Shown here piece after piece: positions 34,991 to 45,941 of a stretch of 64,000 nt of DNA (positions within the stretch are counted from its first letter, which is position 1; each line of letters opens with the position of its first letter). Made by a program: the position numbers and the translations under genes. This DNA comes from Capitella teleta. Lineage: Eukaryota > Annelida > Polychaeta > Capitellidae. The stretch covers positions 2,431 to 66,430 of the forward strand of contig KB305005.1 in assembly GCA_000328365.1 (NCBI GenBank). The letters run 5' to 3'. A model generated the notes under the pieces. The model worked only from the letters and a program-made list of their open reading frames with translations, was not told where the DNA came from and made no database searches.

Positions 34991-35064
<74 letters not shown>
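34990..35064 (+). repeat. (AAT)n microsatellite, about 25 units
   Basis: A pure run that ends in AAAACCTTTC. On the minus strand the flank reads GAAAGGTTTTATTATT, like the junction between a LINE 3' end and its tail. The adjacent 35065-35220 could be a LINE 3' fragment but shows no coding match. Confidence 0.9.
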
Positions 35065-35065
<1 letters not shown>

Positions 35066-35361
35066 CCTTTCAGTTTTATCCCATTGCAGCGGTCGCCAGA
35101 CTGCGAGGCCTAAGTGTTGACAGATCCTGAGCGTGAACGAAGACGGCGCCTGGTAGCCCTTAAGGCATGCACAGGGGTTAACAGCTTACAAGGGGCACAC
35201 AGACTCACTTTAGCAATAATTGGCGTAAAATGCTGTACTCGTGAATAATAAAGATAGAAATACATGTAAACATATAATATTTAGAGGATGTGTATCAAAA
35301 TATCAATAGCGTTCTCCAAAGTGGAGCATGCAGAAATAAAATGTATTAACCTAAGGTGATT

Positions 35362-35670
35362 CTAGTAATGAGGGTAAATGTTTTGCACAAGAGGGGGCAG
35401 CAGGTGGCAATGAGTGGTTCGTGCCAGCCTCCGTTGCCGATTTTGGACGATCAGCATTGGGCCATTGGATGAACGCCTACAGGATAAGCCGGATCGTCTA
35501 AGTCGACGGTGAACTGTTTGTGGGCTGATTGGTCGTCCATGGAGACCGATTGTAACTGCAGCGGTACGAGATGCAGGGTGGAACCGGTTCCGGAGATGCG
35601 AGAAGATCATGTACCAATCCTGCCTTCCGGATGTCACAGAGGGCCGTCCCCCGAGTTCGGCCCAAACACA
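35362..35670 (-). mobile_element. Tc1-type transposase fragment, copy 3
   Basis: The minus-strand frame reads GGRPSVTSGRQDWYMIFSHL, then RNRFHPASRTA, then GRPISPQTVHRRLRRSGLSC. This is the second helix-turn-helix of the Tc1 DNA-binding region and the start of the catalytic domain. The first helix-turn-helix and the DDE residues are not seen. The wording differs from the copies at 3786 and 36838, so it is a separate subfamily or a much older insertion. Confidence 0.75.
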
Positions 35671-36837
35671 ACAGTGGTGCATAGTTATATAACATGCGCA
35701 ATTAGGAGGAGACCACCACTTGGGGATAATCAAATTCGTGGTTATCTTTGCATTTAATAGGAAACGCCAACTACCGCCTTCTTTATTTCTAACAAAACGC
35801 GACGTGGCCATTTCTTTCAATTCGCACCGCTTTGCATCCCTTTTTTTGAATACTTTGAACACATATAGTAAAACGTCATTGTTGGATATATGCGGCCCCT
35901 GGTGGAATGCCTCGCATGAATTCCGAACAAAGAATCCTTCTAATGTGCTATAATTGTGAGTTTTAATTGGCACATTCAAACAATTTCATGTACAACATCC
36001 ACTTATAAGAAAGAGGTTGTATTTTGTGAAATCAGGGTTTCAATGTTGTTTGTTTTTTCCAACCCAGGTAGATCTGCCGACTAGTGAAAATTTCCGCATT
36101 CATCAAAATTAACACGAAATAACGCGTACTCATTGCTTTTCCGATAGCCTGACAGCTTCTTAGTTCGCAACTAGTTAATAAACAGTTTAGATTACTTTTA
36201 TGAGTAACATAGTAGTATGAAAATACGTGATTAATAACTAACTAAGGATTTAGATTGCAACTAGGTCTTATAATAAGTTAATTGTGAACCAGCACGATGT
36301 TTATGAGTACGGATCCCGATTGTTTGGCCATCCATACCACGTGCCCCACAGATTCACAGCATCGATTATGCATGTATTCACGAGGGTCAACTCATTTTCT
36401 TATGCGATCTCCTCTGCATGCCCATAACAGTCCTGGAGTCAAAGCTAAATTGGGACCAAGAGGGCATATTTCTGACAAATGTGGCCCAATTAATGATAGT
36501 ACTACAATAAAATGTATGTGATACATATATACGAGTGCATTTGTATGCCATAAAACACCCTGGACTCTCCTATTCAAACGACATTGTATCAACAAATATT
36601 CCAACTCTCGCCCTATTCCAGATTCATACTGATAATAATTCCTTGATTCCTTCCTGACTTTTCTGTATTCAGGCCAAATTTCAGCTATCTGTGTAAACAA
36701 TTTCTATGGTGGGCCGCGGAGGTATACCGTGTAGGAACGGTTGCTGTAATAGATAAAATATGATGCTTGAAGGATTACATGAGAGGCTACTCGATCAGAC
36801 TATCAATGATTAGTGTTGTGATATTACATGGATATAG

Positions 36838-37592
36838 CGAGCAACAATAGAAACCATACACCGTTTTGAAAAACCCATACAGTAGTGCAAACTAAATTTA
36901 CCTAGATTAATGATTAGTGAATGTGTTGGGTATCCATTCAAGATTAATTAATCAGAAGTTGGAGTTTTTGGTGGCTACGTGGAATTAGCAAGGATGTCGA
37001 ATGTGCTATGGGTGTCAAACAAAAAATCCCACTTTTGAAGGAATGATTGAAGAAAATAAAATGCATACAGATTGTCATCAATATGGAATGTGGCCGCCCT
37101 TAATTGCCTCAATACAGGCCATACACATTTGGCGCATGCAGTGGATGAGAATTTGGATCCTCTCCTCGGCCAGTGCAGCCCATTCTTTCAAAGGTCCACA
37201 GCAAGTGCTGCTGCAGCGACCTACAGACACGGTTATGTGGCGTTTCAATGGCGATAAATGTGGACCTCTATAAGGGCGTCGGTAGATGGACGGAAACGGT
37301 CACCCAACAAGATAGCACGATCTTGCCTCCTGGTCGTTTCCCGAGGTCTCCCAGACCTGGGTCGATCTTCTATTGTACCTCCGGTGGTGAAGCGTCGATG
37401 GAGGGCGAGCAGTGTTGCCCTAGAACAGTTGAAAAGCGCGAAACATGTTGTACAGGAACGGCAGTCTGCATCATCCATAATGCGCGCCCCCTTTCCAATG
37501 AGCTTAGACGAGACAACGAGAAACGAAAGGTGGCGAACAACACGCAAAGCATCGAAGAAAAAATGACTAATGTTTGATTCATTTCCATGCAT
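36838..37592 (-). mobile_element. Tc1-type DNA transposon, internally deleted copy 2
   Basis: Reading down from 37592, the frame has a Tc1 N-terminal DNA-binding region: LLALHRRFTTGGTIEDRPRS then GRPRETTRRQDRAILL. At about 37258 the sequence jumps to the C-terminal end of the transposase (KEWAALAEERIQILIHCMRQ, ending near GGHIPY), so the DDE core is lost. The 3' flank to 36838 matches copy 1 in inverted orientation. It is about 85 bp shorter than copy 1 at the join and is non-autonomous. Confidence 0.8.
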
Positions 37593-38587
37593 GATATTGA
37601 GATTTCGATGTCCGAAATGAACACCATTCTTTGTTCACCTTTACTGTTGTTCAACCAAGCACAATTTTTTTCTCTTCGTGAATTCATGTTTAAATGACCA
37701 TTTTTGACGCATGCAACTGATTTGTGAGAGCTCGAATTCTTTTGAATAAATAATATACATGTAAAACTGCATGCAGTTTTCTTTTTCTCTTTCATACTTA
37801 GGTTTCATACATAAAGAAATAACTGTAATATTACCTCTTTATATAGTTTAAGATGTCGGCAATCAGTGCACTTATAATTAATAAATAGAGACGTGCATGA
37901 GTATTCTACGAGCATATCGTTTGGTCATAAGCCCTTCTGGTTTCATATAGGGCAAGTAGTCGTCACACTTTATGACACGTTAGAACATTTTCATTCCTCG
38001 TAAATCTAAAAGATCTTCTGGATCACCCTGTGTGTAATCCTGCGTGTGATATCGGACTATTTGATGATCAGCTCTCTTACGAGAAGAATATATCGTGTGT
38101 AATTGGTCGTTACTCGTTAGTCAAATATATCTCTGGAATGTCATTAATTGTTCAGGAACGCTCATCACATACGATTCAGTGGAATTAAATACAGAACTCA
38201 TACAGCTTCGTGCTCATAAACTTATAATCCCTGGAGGAAGAAACGCCACGATGCAATGCTGAAGTGTTCTGAGAAGTGGATAACGGAACACGTACATGTA
38301 TCTATGTTCTTGACCTAGTTCGCAGCTACCAGATCCACGCCGAGTAGGTCCGGCACATCTTGTTCTCAGTGCTTTAGAGCTCAACGTCTCCTCTTTCCGT
38401 CCGCTTAACATCGTTCACCCCAAGATTAGTTTTGTTCAGAGTTTAAAATTATGTGGATGCATCTCTCTTTGGTGATGTTGAGCGGAAAGATGTTCAACTT
38501 GTTACGGATGTCTTTTTTTTTTTTTGTTCGGGGTACAATACAGGAAATTTTAAATAAGATTGTTTGACTGCCTTTCACTTTCAATGA

Positions 38588-39039
38588 TTAAAGAGAACCT
38601 CTGATTGTTTTGAACTAGTAACGGACGACAGAGGGTGCGCATCCCATGACTGATATATTTATAGGCACTACGCTTGCTATGAGCTAAATCCACATACATC
38701 GAATTTGATAGTTCAAAATATTGTTTTCTTCTCGGGTTCGATTTCAAACTATAGTGATGTCATAAAAGTAGCTCTCCTATTGTTAACAATGGGAGCCGTC
38801 GAGTGACCAGATCTTTCAGCAGTTCTCATAAAAGAAATCTCACACTCATCGTTTCAAGATATTCTGCCTGAGCAGGAAATTCCGCGTATTTTAATTTGTC
38901 TTGAATATCATTCGCAGTTGAACAAATTTTTCGAAAATGGTCTCTCGTCACCCCCCCCCCCCCCCCAAAAAAAAAAAAAAAAAAAGAAAGTAAAAAAGCC
39001 CCAGGAATCGATCTAAAAACGAATATAGGTCCCCTTGAA
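38588..39039 (+). mobile_element. MITE family 2, copy with homopolymer insertion
   Basis: It starts TTAAAGAGAACCTCTGATTG and shares GGGAGCCGTCGAGTGA and TCAGCAGTTCTCATAAAA with the copy at 59918. It ends near AGGTCCCCTTGAA. A C run followed by an A run (38951-38985) and some unmatched sequence separate the body from the right end, so the right boundary is less certain. Confidence 0.65.
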
Positions 39040-40983
39040 GTTTTCTTTCAATCAGGTTTTCTCAGGTACCAACCGTTCCATGTTTCACATTTGGTGTATT
39101 GTTGCATCGAAAATTAATGTACATTATGTGTAATGGATCGTTTTTTTTTTTTTTTTTTTTTTTTCCGAGGCCCTGTCAGTGTTGTGATCATTAGTTATAA
39201 ATCGTCATAATTCCTCGGTAAATCTGCATTGCTGCCCAGCTGCATATAAAGGCCGGGCGCTGTGTGCCACTATCTATATAATATATGGTAGCATATAAAA
39301 TAAAGATTCTTTGGAATTTATCGGAGAGAGTAGGATTAATCCCGATCCTGGGTTTCTGCTCTGATGCCCACGCAGTGCGATCGAAATCGAAATTGCCTTG
39401 CTGAAATCACCGGTAACTGCATGCTTGGATGACTGGTTACATTTACTGAGCCACCAAGTGGCCGTGCTCTTTCTCTGACTTTATGATTCTAAAGTATCAA
39501 AAAGAACATAAACCAAAACAATAATCAAATTTACCACTTCATCAACATCATTAACGTAACATCTATTTTTATTTTCTCCTCCAAATTGAGCGAGTTGTGT
39601 AGTTAGCAAAAGAAGGTTTAACAAAACCTCCTTTGAGTTAGCTTTGAGCATTAGAGGATGTCAGCAAACATACTCAGCGCGGTGCCGAAAGCATTTCGAG
39701 AGTGACCCTGTGTCGTCTGCTAAATTACACATCTTTCAATAGTGCTTGTGAAATATCAATTTTTTTGGTATCAAATGAATGAGTAACGCAGTCGAGTTTA
39801 GCACTCTACATGATTGAAGCCGGCAGGTTGAATATAGTAAGAATACTGGCGTCACGATAAAGGAGGAAGGTCAAAAGGTGAAATTGATCCGCTCAGATAC
39901 GGGCGGGTTTACTCAGCGTTCAAAGTAAATTATAAGAATTTATACTTAACTAAGAATTATTTGAGATTCTACCTCAAGACTTAATTGAAAATGTAGTCCT
40001 CGCCTATGACGTATTATTTCTACTTTCCGAAATAACTCATATCCCACATAGACATAGACCTAATCGCAGCAGAGAAGGAATACAAACTCAAAATTTGATG
40101 TCAAACGAACAAATCAATACCAATGATTGAATTATAACGCTTACTCCAACATGAAGGTACATGTTTAACGAGGACATTTATCTCATAAATATTCAAGCAT
40201 CACCTGCCAAAATTGATTAACTGTGCCATCGGCGGATTGCTCGTTTTGACTTGAGTCATGAATGTTGTAGAACGATTTTATTTGTTTGGTGCCTAGCTAG
40301 AATACGAGACAAATCTGGGGTGAATCAGTAGAAATTCATCCTTGTTTCAGATGTTTGATGACACGAAAAACTGATAGCGTCTTTTAGTGTCCTTGATTAA
40401 ACGTTTTAGTGCAGATACCGCGTTTATATTGACGTCACAAAGACCCGCACATGCCGCGGTGACCAACTCACAAAGACTTTCGATGTATTAACATGTTGTA
40501 GGTTCCGCTATTGCGGTCTTTCACATAAGACATTGTTCTGACATCGATATCTTATGAGCGAGACATCGCATAAACTATGATAATAACACTATGAGGACAT
40601 TATTACCGAAAGGCGTTTTCAACATTACAATGGTGGGTGAAGGTTTATAGACATTGTTCATTATTGTACTAAGTGACCCTTTGTTCTGTTCATTCCATGA
40701 AAAAGTAACTTGATTTCATCTTTTGTATTACGTATTGCACGGAACGTAATTGCCAAATTATTAGAGATGATATTCCTTTTGGCTGTGCATTTGAATATAC
40801 TATATAATGGTATTCCTATCGAATTGCTTGAAATTAGTTGACACTTTTGCAGTTTGTGCGATGCGAACGGAACCTCCCTCCCATTTTACTTTGTCTATTT
40901 CGCTCCTTGATGTCGTGGGATGCGACAACGACATCGCCCACGCTCAATCACGGACGGTGCCTGCGCCTCCACCACGCTATCCC
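39040..40983. other. Intergenic, no gene recognised
   Basis: AT-rich with a T run at 39142-39164. No coding frame with a motif. Confidence 0.4.
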
Positions 40984-41000
40984 TATAAATATTCACGTCA
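40984..41000 (+). promoter_or_regulatory. Candidate MIP gene promoter: TATA box plus CRE-like site
   Basis: TATAAATA (40984-40991) is followed at once by TCACGTCA (40993-41000), one base from the cAMP-response element TGACGTCA. The sequence downstream turns GC-richer and ends at a splice donor at 41228. Assignment to the MIP gene is inferred from strand, position and the lack of another coding start on this strand before 44951. Confidence 0.4.
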
Positions 41001-41009
41001 TTGAATCGA

Positions 41010-41227
41010 TGAGATTCCATTGAACAAGAACCGTCTCTGCCTCCTACTCTGCCACCGGCGTCGCCACTGCTCCCTCCTCGCATCTTCTTGGCGCAGTTTT
41101 CCGCGCAGAACAAATTCCAGCGCAACAGGCAGCGCGGCGCACTCCTGACAACTGCTAACGGACAAACTCTCAGAGTGGACTAAGAAAGCTGCCACAACTA
41201 TAGACAGCGACAATATAACAACACAAG
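41010..41227 (+). other. Candidate non-coding first exon of the MIP gene
   Basis: The stretch starts about 25 bp after the TATA box and ends at ACAAG/GTGAGG. No long frame starts in it. It would be separated from the main coding exon by a 3.7 kb intron (41228-44935), in which I see no gene. Confidence 0.4.
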
Positions 41228-44200
41228 GTGAGGTACTGCTACCGAGAAGACTTCGTCTTTATAACTTTCTATATTTTAAACTCAGTTGAAGCTAATGTAT
41301 TATGCTTTTACCTCTCTTTAATCTTGCTTCTGCAAAGAAAAGCTTTTCATGACAGTGAAAAATATAACATACAGGAGAAGAATGTCAGACCAAGGCGATA
41401 GTACACAATATACCCATATATAATAATAGAAATTGGCGTAAGTCAAGAACAGCATTGATAAAAAGAATGCCTCGAAATAATAATAGGACGCTACGCATAG
41501 TGCAATGACCTGCCAGCTCTCAGGGCTCCCGCATTGCAAATTGGCGAGCGAACAATCAGGTGGTTCGGATCTTGTATCACTATTGCTGCCGACGATTCGC
41601 GCTCCTTATTGGCGTATATTCAAACTGAAGTTCTGATGCACTTGCAAGGTGGATCAACGAAACCATTGCATGAATCTTCTTGTTTCGGGGCCATATAATA
41701 TTCTAAAACATTTGTCCCGGTTTTCTTCTAAGGTAATATTCTTTAAACAAACTATTTCAGGTATATTAATAGATCTTCAGCAGACTTAAACGAAGATGAA
41801 ACGTTACGAGTAACAATAGGCTGACAGGGTAACAGTGCAAAACCAGGAGGAGTTTAACGAGGGTTAATTATGGTAAACTCTCGGCCATTTGCTCCTCTTG
41901 CTTCGTATATAGGTGTCTTGTTTTCAAAAGAACACCCCCTAAAGAATTGCCGCCTTTCATGCTAAAGCCCTCTCGTTACGAGTTGCGACAAATTCTCTAG
42001 ACGTCAACTTTAAAAAATTCGTTTATGCTCAGTGTTATTCGACGACGCTCTAGCAACGGCGTGGTACAATGGTTCCAAAATTGGTGGCGTGTAGGGTTCC
42101 TTACTGATTATTATATAATCCGTAAATAGGAGCTCTGTGCTGCTATCAAGTAACATTCTTAGAATTGATGTCGGGATTCCATCAATACAGATTTCGCAAA
42201 ACTCGATCAGAATGCAAACCGTGGGTCCGAACGACTCGCCGTGAAATTTGCTGCGCGGGCCAAATAAGCGCACGTATTGACACCCATCCGGACCCAAGTG
42301 TCCAACGGTGACACAAGACCGATGTCGATTAGATGTGTCCATTGAAATGCGATTTCATGACGATGAGCTGATGAGCCTCCTTGTATAGACATAGTCGATT
42401 GTCGATCCGACCAAACAAAGTGCTATTCACGTCGGAATCAATCTCGTTGAATTCATGTCCTGCTACGCATGCGCAATACGACACCTGTGGATCAATCGGA
42501 AGCCGGATGCGAAGGTAAACTCTTCAAATCGATCAAGCACTTCAGGAAGGATGTTCTTCACGACCAAGAGGTCCTTTTATCCATCGAGCATGTAATGAGC
42601 TAATCGGGTAATCCGACGGCTCCGTCAGCGACTGAGAGGCTTCTTCCCTGTTGAGCGTTGAGCTCGCGATGGGTGAGGCGACATGCAATTAAAGAACCTC
42701 TTCAGTCGAGTCAGCCGTTAAATGCAGTTACACAATGCAATCGACGTTACAAGTGATGGAAACAAACATTGTTATAGTTCCCGAGTGCCTCTCTTATTTT
42801 AGCAACACTATGACACTATGACGCAATATGCATGGGTCGCAGTATACGCGAGGGCGACGGCAGTTTTGAACTCTTAACGCGCAAATGATTATACCAAGTC
42901 ATTCCTCTAAAAGTCTAAATAAAATTCCACCACCTTAAACTACAGAACATGAATCCACTGCTCCTTTATATGTACATATGGTTAGAAGAACCTCCTATTG
43001 TCGTTCAAACCGGAGAGGGAAGATTTGCGGAAGTGGTAAAAACTCGACGACGGCCATAATCGTGGCTGACACTTACGTAAGAAACCCCTTCCTCCCCCTC
43101 CCCTGAGCTCATCTCTGAGCCATTGCTGCATTCGAGCCGTCGGTGTCATGGGTAGGTTGAGCCGGGATCTCAATTTTCAACACGCAACTATGCTGTACTG
43201 TGGCCGAGGAAATACGCAGCCGTTTGCACAACGTACCGAAATGTTCGAGTGATTTACACAAAGCCTTTGAGTATGTTGATTCGCACCATGTAATTGTGAA
43301 AAGCCGCGAGGTTCACTGCACTGGCAATGGCGAATAAATGCGGGATTTGTCTCGTTGGTATAATGGCAGGAAGGGTGGGTGGATATTCTGCGGGAGAGCA
43401 GGGTGAGCTCTCTTTCTCTCTCTCTCTCTTTCTCTCTCGATCCCAATTTATGGCGACCAAAGCTTTAGACAAGTTCATCCCGGGAATAAAAAAAAGAAAG
43501 ATGACCGCCCCTCCACGCAACCCGTCATAAGTGGATGTCTTTTAGAGAGGTCAATTAGTGCATCATTTGCTGGTGACCTTGGTCAATTTCCAAGTGCTCT
43601 TTGTAATGATGGCGTTGAAATTGGTGAGGAAACAGGATGCCCTCAAATACATGGCTTATTTGTGGTCACTCTCATCCATTTTCCCCCCTCCTGCTATCTC
43701 TGTCATAAATGTATCTATACCATGCCTTTATGCTTTTTATTGCATTAAACCTCACGCCAGACATTATATTATCATCGATTATAGAATTTTTTCATACTCA
43801 TTTATTAGAATGGTAATTAATGCTCCCATGCTTACAGTATAACTAAACAAAGACAATGATAGCCAACAATTATGTGCAGTTGAATTATACGGATAGACCA
43901 AACGGTCCCTATTGTAATTGGCCTCCCAGAAAACTGCGAGCGAAATTCTCGCAAATGACTGAATGCGTGAACCATCATCACTCGGAGAGTATTGCTGCAT
44001 TCATAGATTGCCACTAATGAAAAACAACCCATAGAGAACCAACCATATATAGGGTGGTATACATAGAGTATTAATACATACTAAAAAACTAGTACTCAGG
44101 AGATTGCAAATACATTGTTTGGGGTTGTGTTGAACTGAATACAAGGTCGAATGCAAAATCAAACATTGAAATCTGTCGTTTGTGATATTTTGTCCTGGGA

Positions 44201-44950
44201 AAACACATATAGTTGTGTGGAAGTTGCTGACTAAAACCTTGTTTGAGGCCTAATTGGCGGACAATGTTGTATCACATGACGGTGTTGTTAAGTAGTTAGT
44301 GTTCAAACGAAGTCATTATAGCATGGAAATGAAATGCATGTTTCTCGTTTCGATTTGTGCGCTGTCTTCGTCTCTCCATAAGATGTATGCAAATATATAA
44401 GCTCAAGAAGTATTTGGACCCAGAGAAACCAAGTGTAAGCACCACGAGTGAATATTTGAGAATCACCACCTAGTTCACTTGATCGACGATGTGAGTCTTC
44501 GACCTATACTAGAACAAGTCGTGTCGAATATATCTATAAAGACCACAGACGGGATTTCATAGAATTGATGAAATGAATGATCGTTCATCGCATGCACAAT
44601 GACGTAAATCTGAAACATTCAGGCATCCCTCAGTGACTCGCCATTCTTCAGTCAGAGTGTTTATTATTAGAGGTTTCATAGAAAGCAGATTATACCTTTG
44701 TTGTGCCGACTGCTAAAACATCGAAGAAAGAGCTGATTAGGCCTAGCGCATACAATGCATTTAATCCAGAGGGAACTTGGGCGTCTTGTCAGAATGTGAA
44801 TGCAAAACGTCATATCTATACACACAGAAAAGTCTCATATGGCACCGAATAGTGTATACATGTCCACTGAGAGCTGTATATATGCATTGCGTGATGTTTT
44901 CCATATCTGATACCCGTCATTTTATCCACCCGCAGGTGCTCTACAGGATC

Positions 44951-45941
44951 ATGGCTTCATGCCGTCTACTTCTCACTGTGATCACGCTCGTCATTTGCTC
45001 GCTCGTTGTCCTGGCTGACGATCCAGAAACCGAGGAACAGGCGCAAGACTTGGTACCGCATGATATGGACCAGGATCTCATGGATAAGCGCAAATGGGGC
45101 TCTAATAGCATGCGAGTTTGGGGTAAACGGGATGGGGATGACGAAATGGAAATGGACGGGGGAGCCGAGAAGAGGAAATGGGGTGGCAACAATAACATGA
45201 GAGTCTGGGGGAAGAGGAAGTGGGGCGCCAACAGCATGAGGGTCTGGGGAAAGCGCAGTGAACTCCCCGAAGAAGAGAAGAGAAAATGGGGAGGCAGCAA
45301 CACAATGAGGACTTGGGGCAAGAGAGCTGACGACAACGAGGAAGACGAATTGGCGAAGCGCAAGTGGGGTTCCAACAGCATGAGAGTATGGGGCAAACGC
45401 GCTGACGACAACAAACGCAAATGGGGCTCAAACTCTATGCGTGTGTGGGGCAAAAGAGCCGATGATGACATGGACGAGAGCAAGAGAGGATGGAAGAACA
45501 ATAACATGAGAGTGTGGGGAAAGAGAGCCGATGACGAGATTGACGAAGACAAGAGAAAGTGGGGATCGAACAGCATGAGAGTCTGGGGCAAGAGATCGGC
45601 CGATGATGACGCCGAACTGGCAGCTGCCGTACCTCACGCTATCGTCAAGAGAAGTTTGGACAGCGAGGAGTTTACTGATGATATGGAAAAACGACGATGG
45701 GGAGGCAACGACATGCGAGTTTGGGGCAAACGGCGCTCGCGGGCTGATGGTCCAAAAAGAAGCTGGAAAACTAATGTCATGCGCGTCTGGGGTAAGCGCG
45801 GATGGGCGGACAACAACATGCGAGTCTGGGGAAAGAGGGCTGACGAGGGAGCCGAGAAGAGGGCGTGGGTCGGTGACAAGTCGCTTTCATGGGGCAAGAG
45901 ATCCGACAACGAAGTCATCAGGAATTTATTAGCAGAACAGG
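44951..45941 (+). CDS. MIP: Myoinhibitory peptide (MIP / allatostatin-B) precursor, main coding exon
   Basis: A secreted neuropeptide precursor of neurons or neuroendocrine cells. ATG at 44951 follows an acceptor at 44935 (CCCGCAG) and opens a signal peptide with predicted cleavage after A22. Twelve peptides follow, each bounded by KR and ending in Trp-Gly-Lys-Arg, so each is cut by a prohormone convertase and amidated. Four are KWGSNSMRVWGKR; others are KWGANSMRVW, KWGGNNNMRVW, KWGGSNTMRTW, GWKNNNMRVW, RWGGNDMRVW, SWKTNVMRVW, GWADNNMRVW and AWVGDKSLSW. Spacing is W-x7-W, or x8 in the two KWGG-N/S forms. Acidic spacers (ADDNEEDELA and similar) separate most copies. The MRVW-amide ending is typical of lophotrochozoan MIPs. 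The exon ends at CAGG/GTGAGT; reading through the donor gives only ten more codons (GEFIFSSSLQ) to a stop at 45973. An open frame continues upstream to 44777, but it lies in the intron. Confidence 0.96.
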
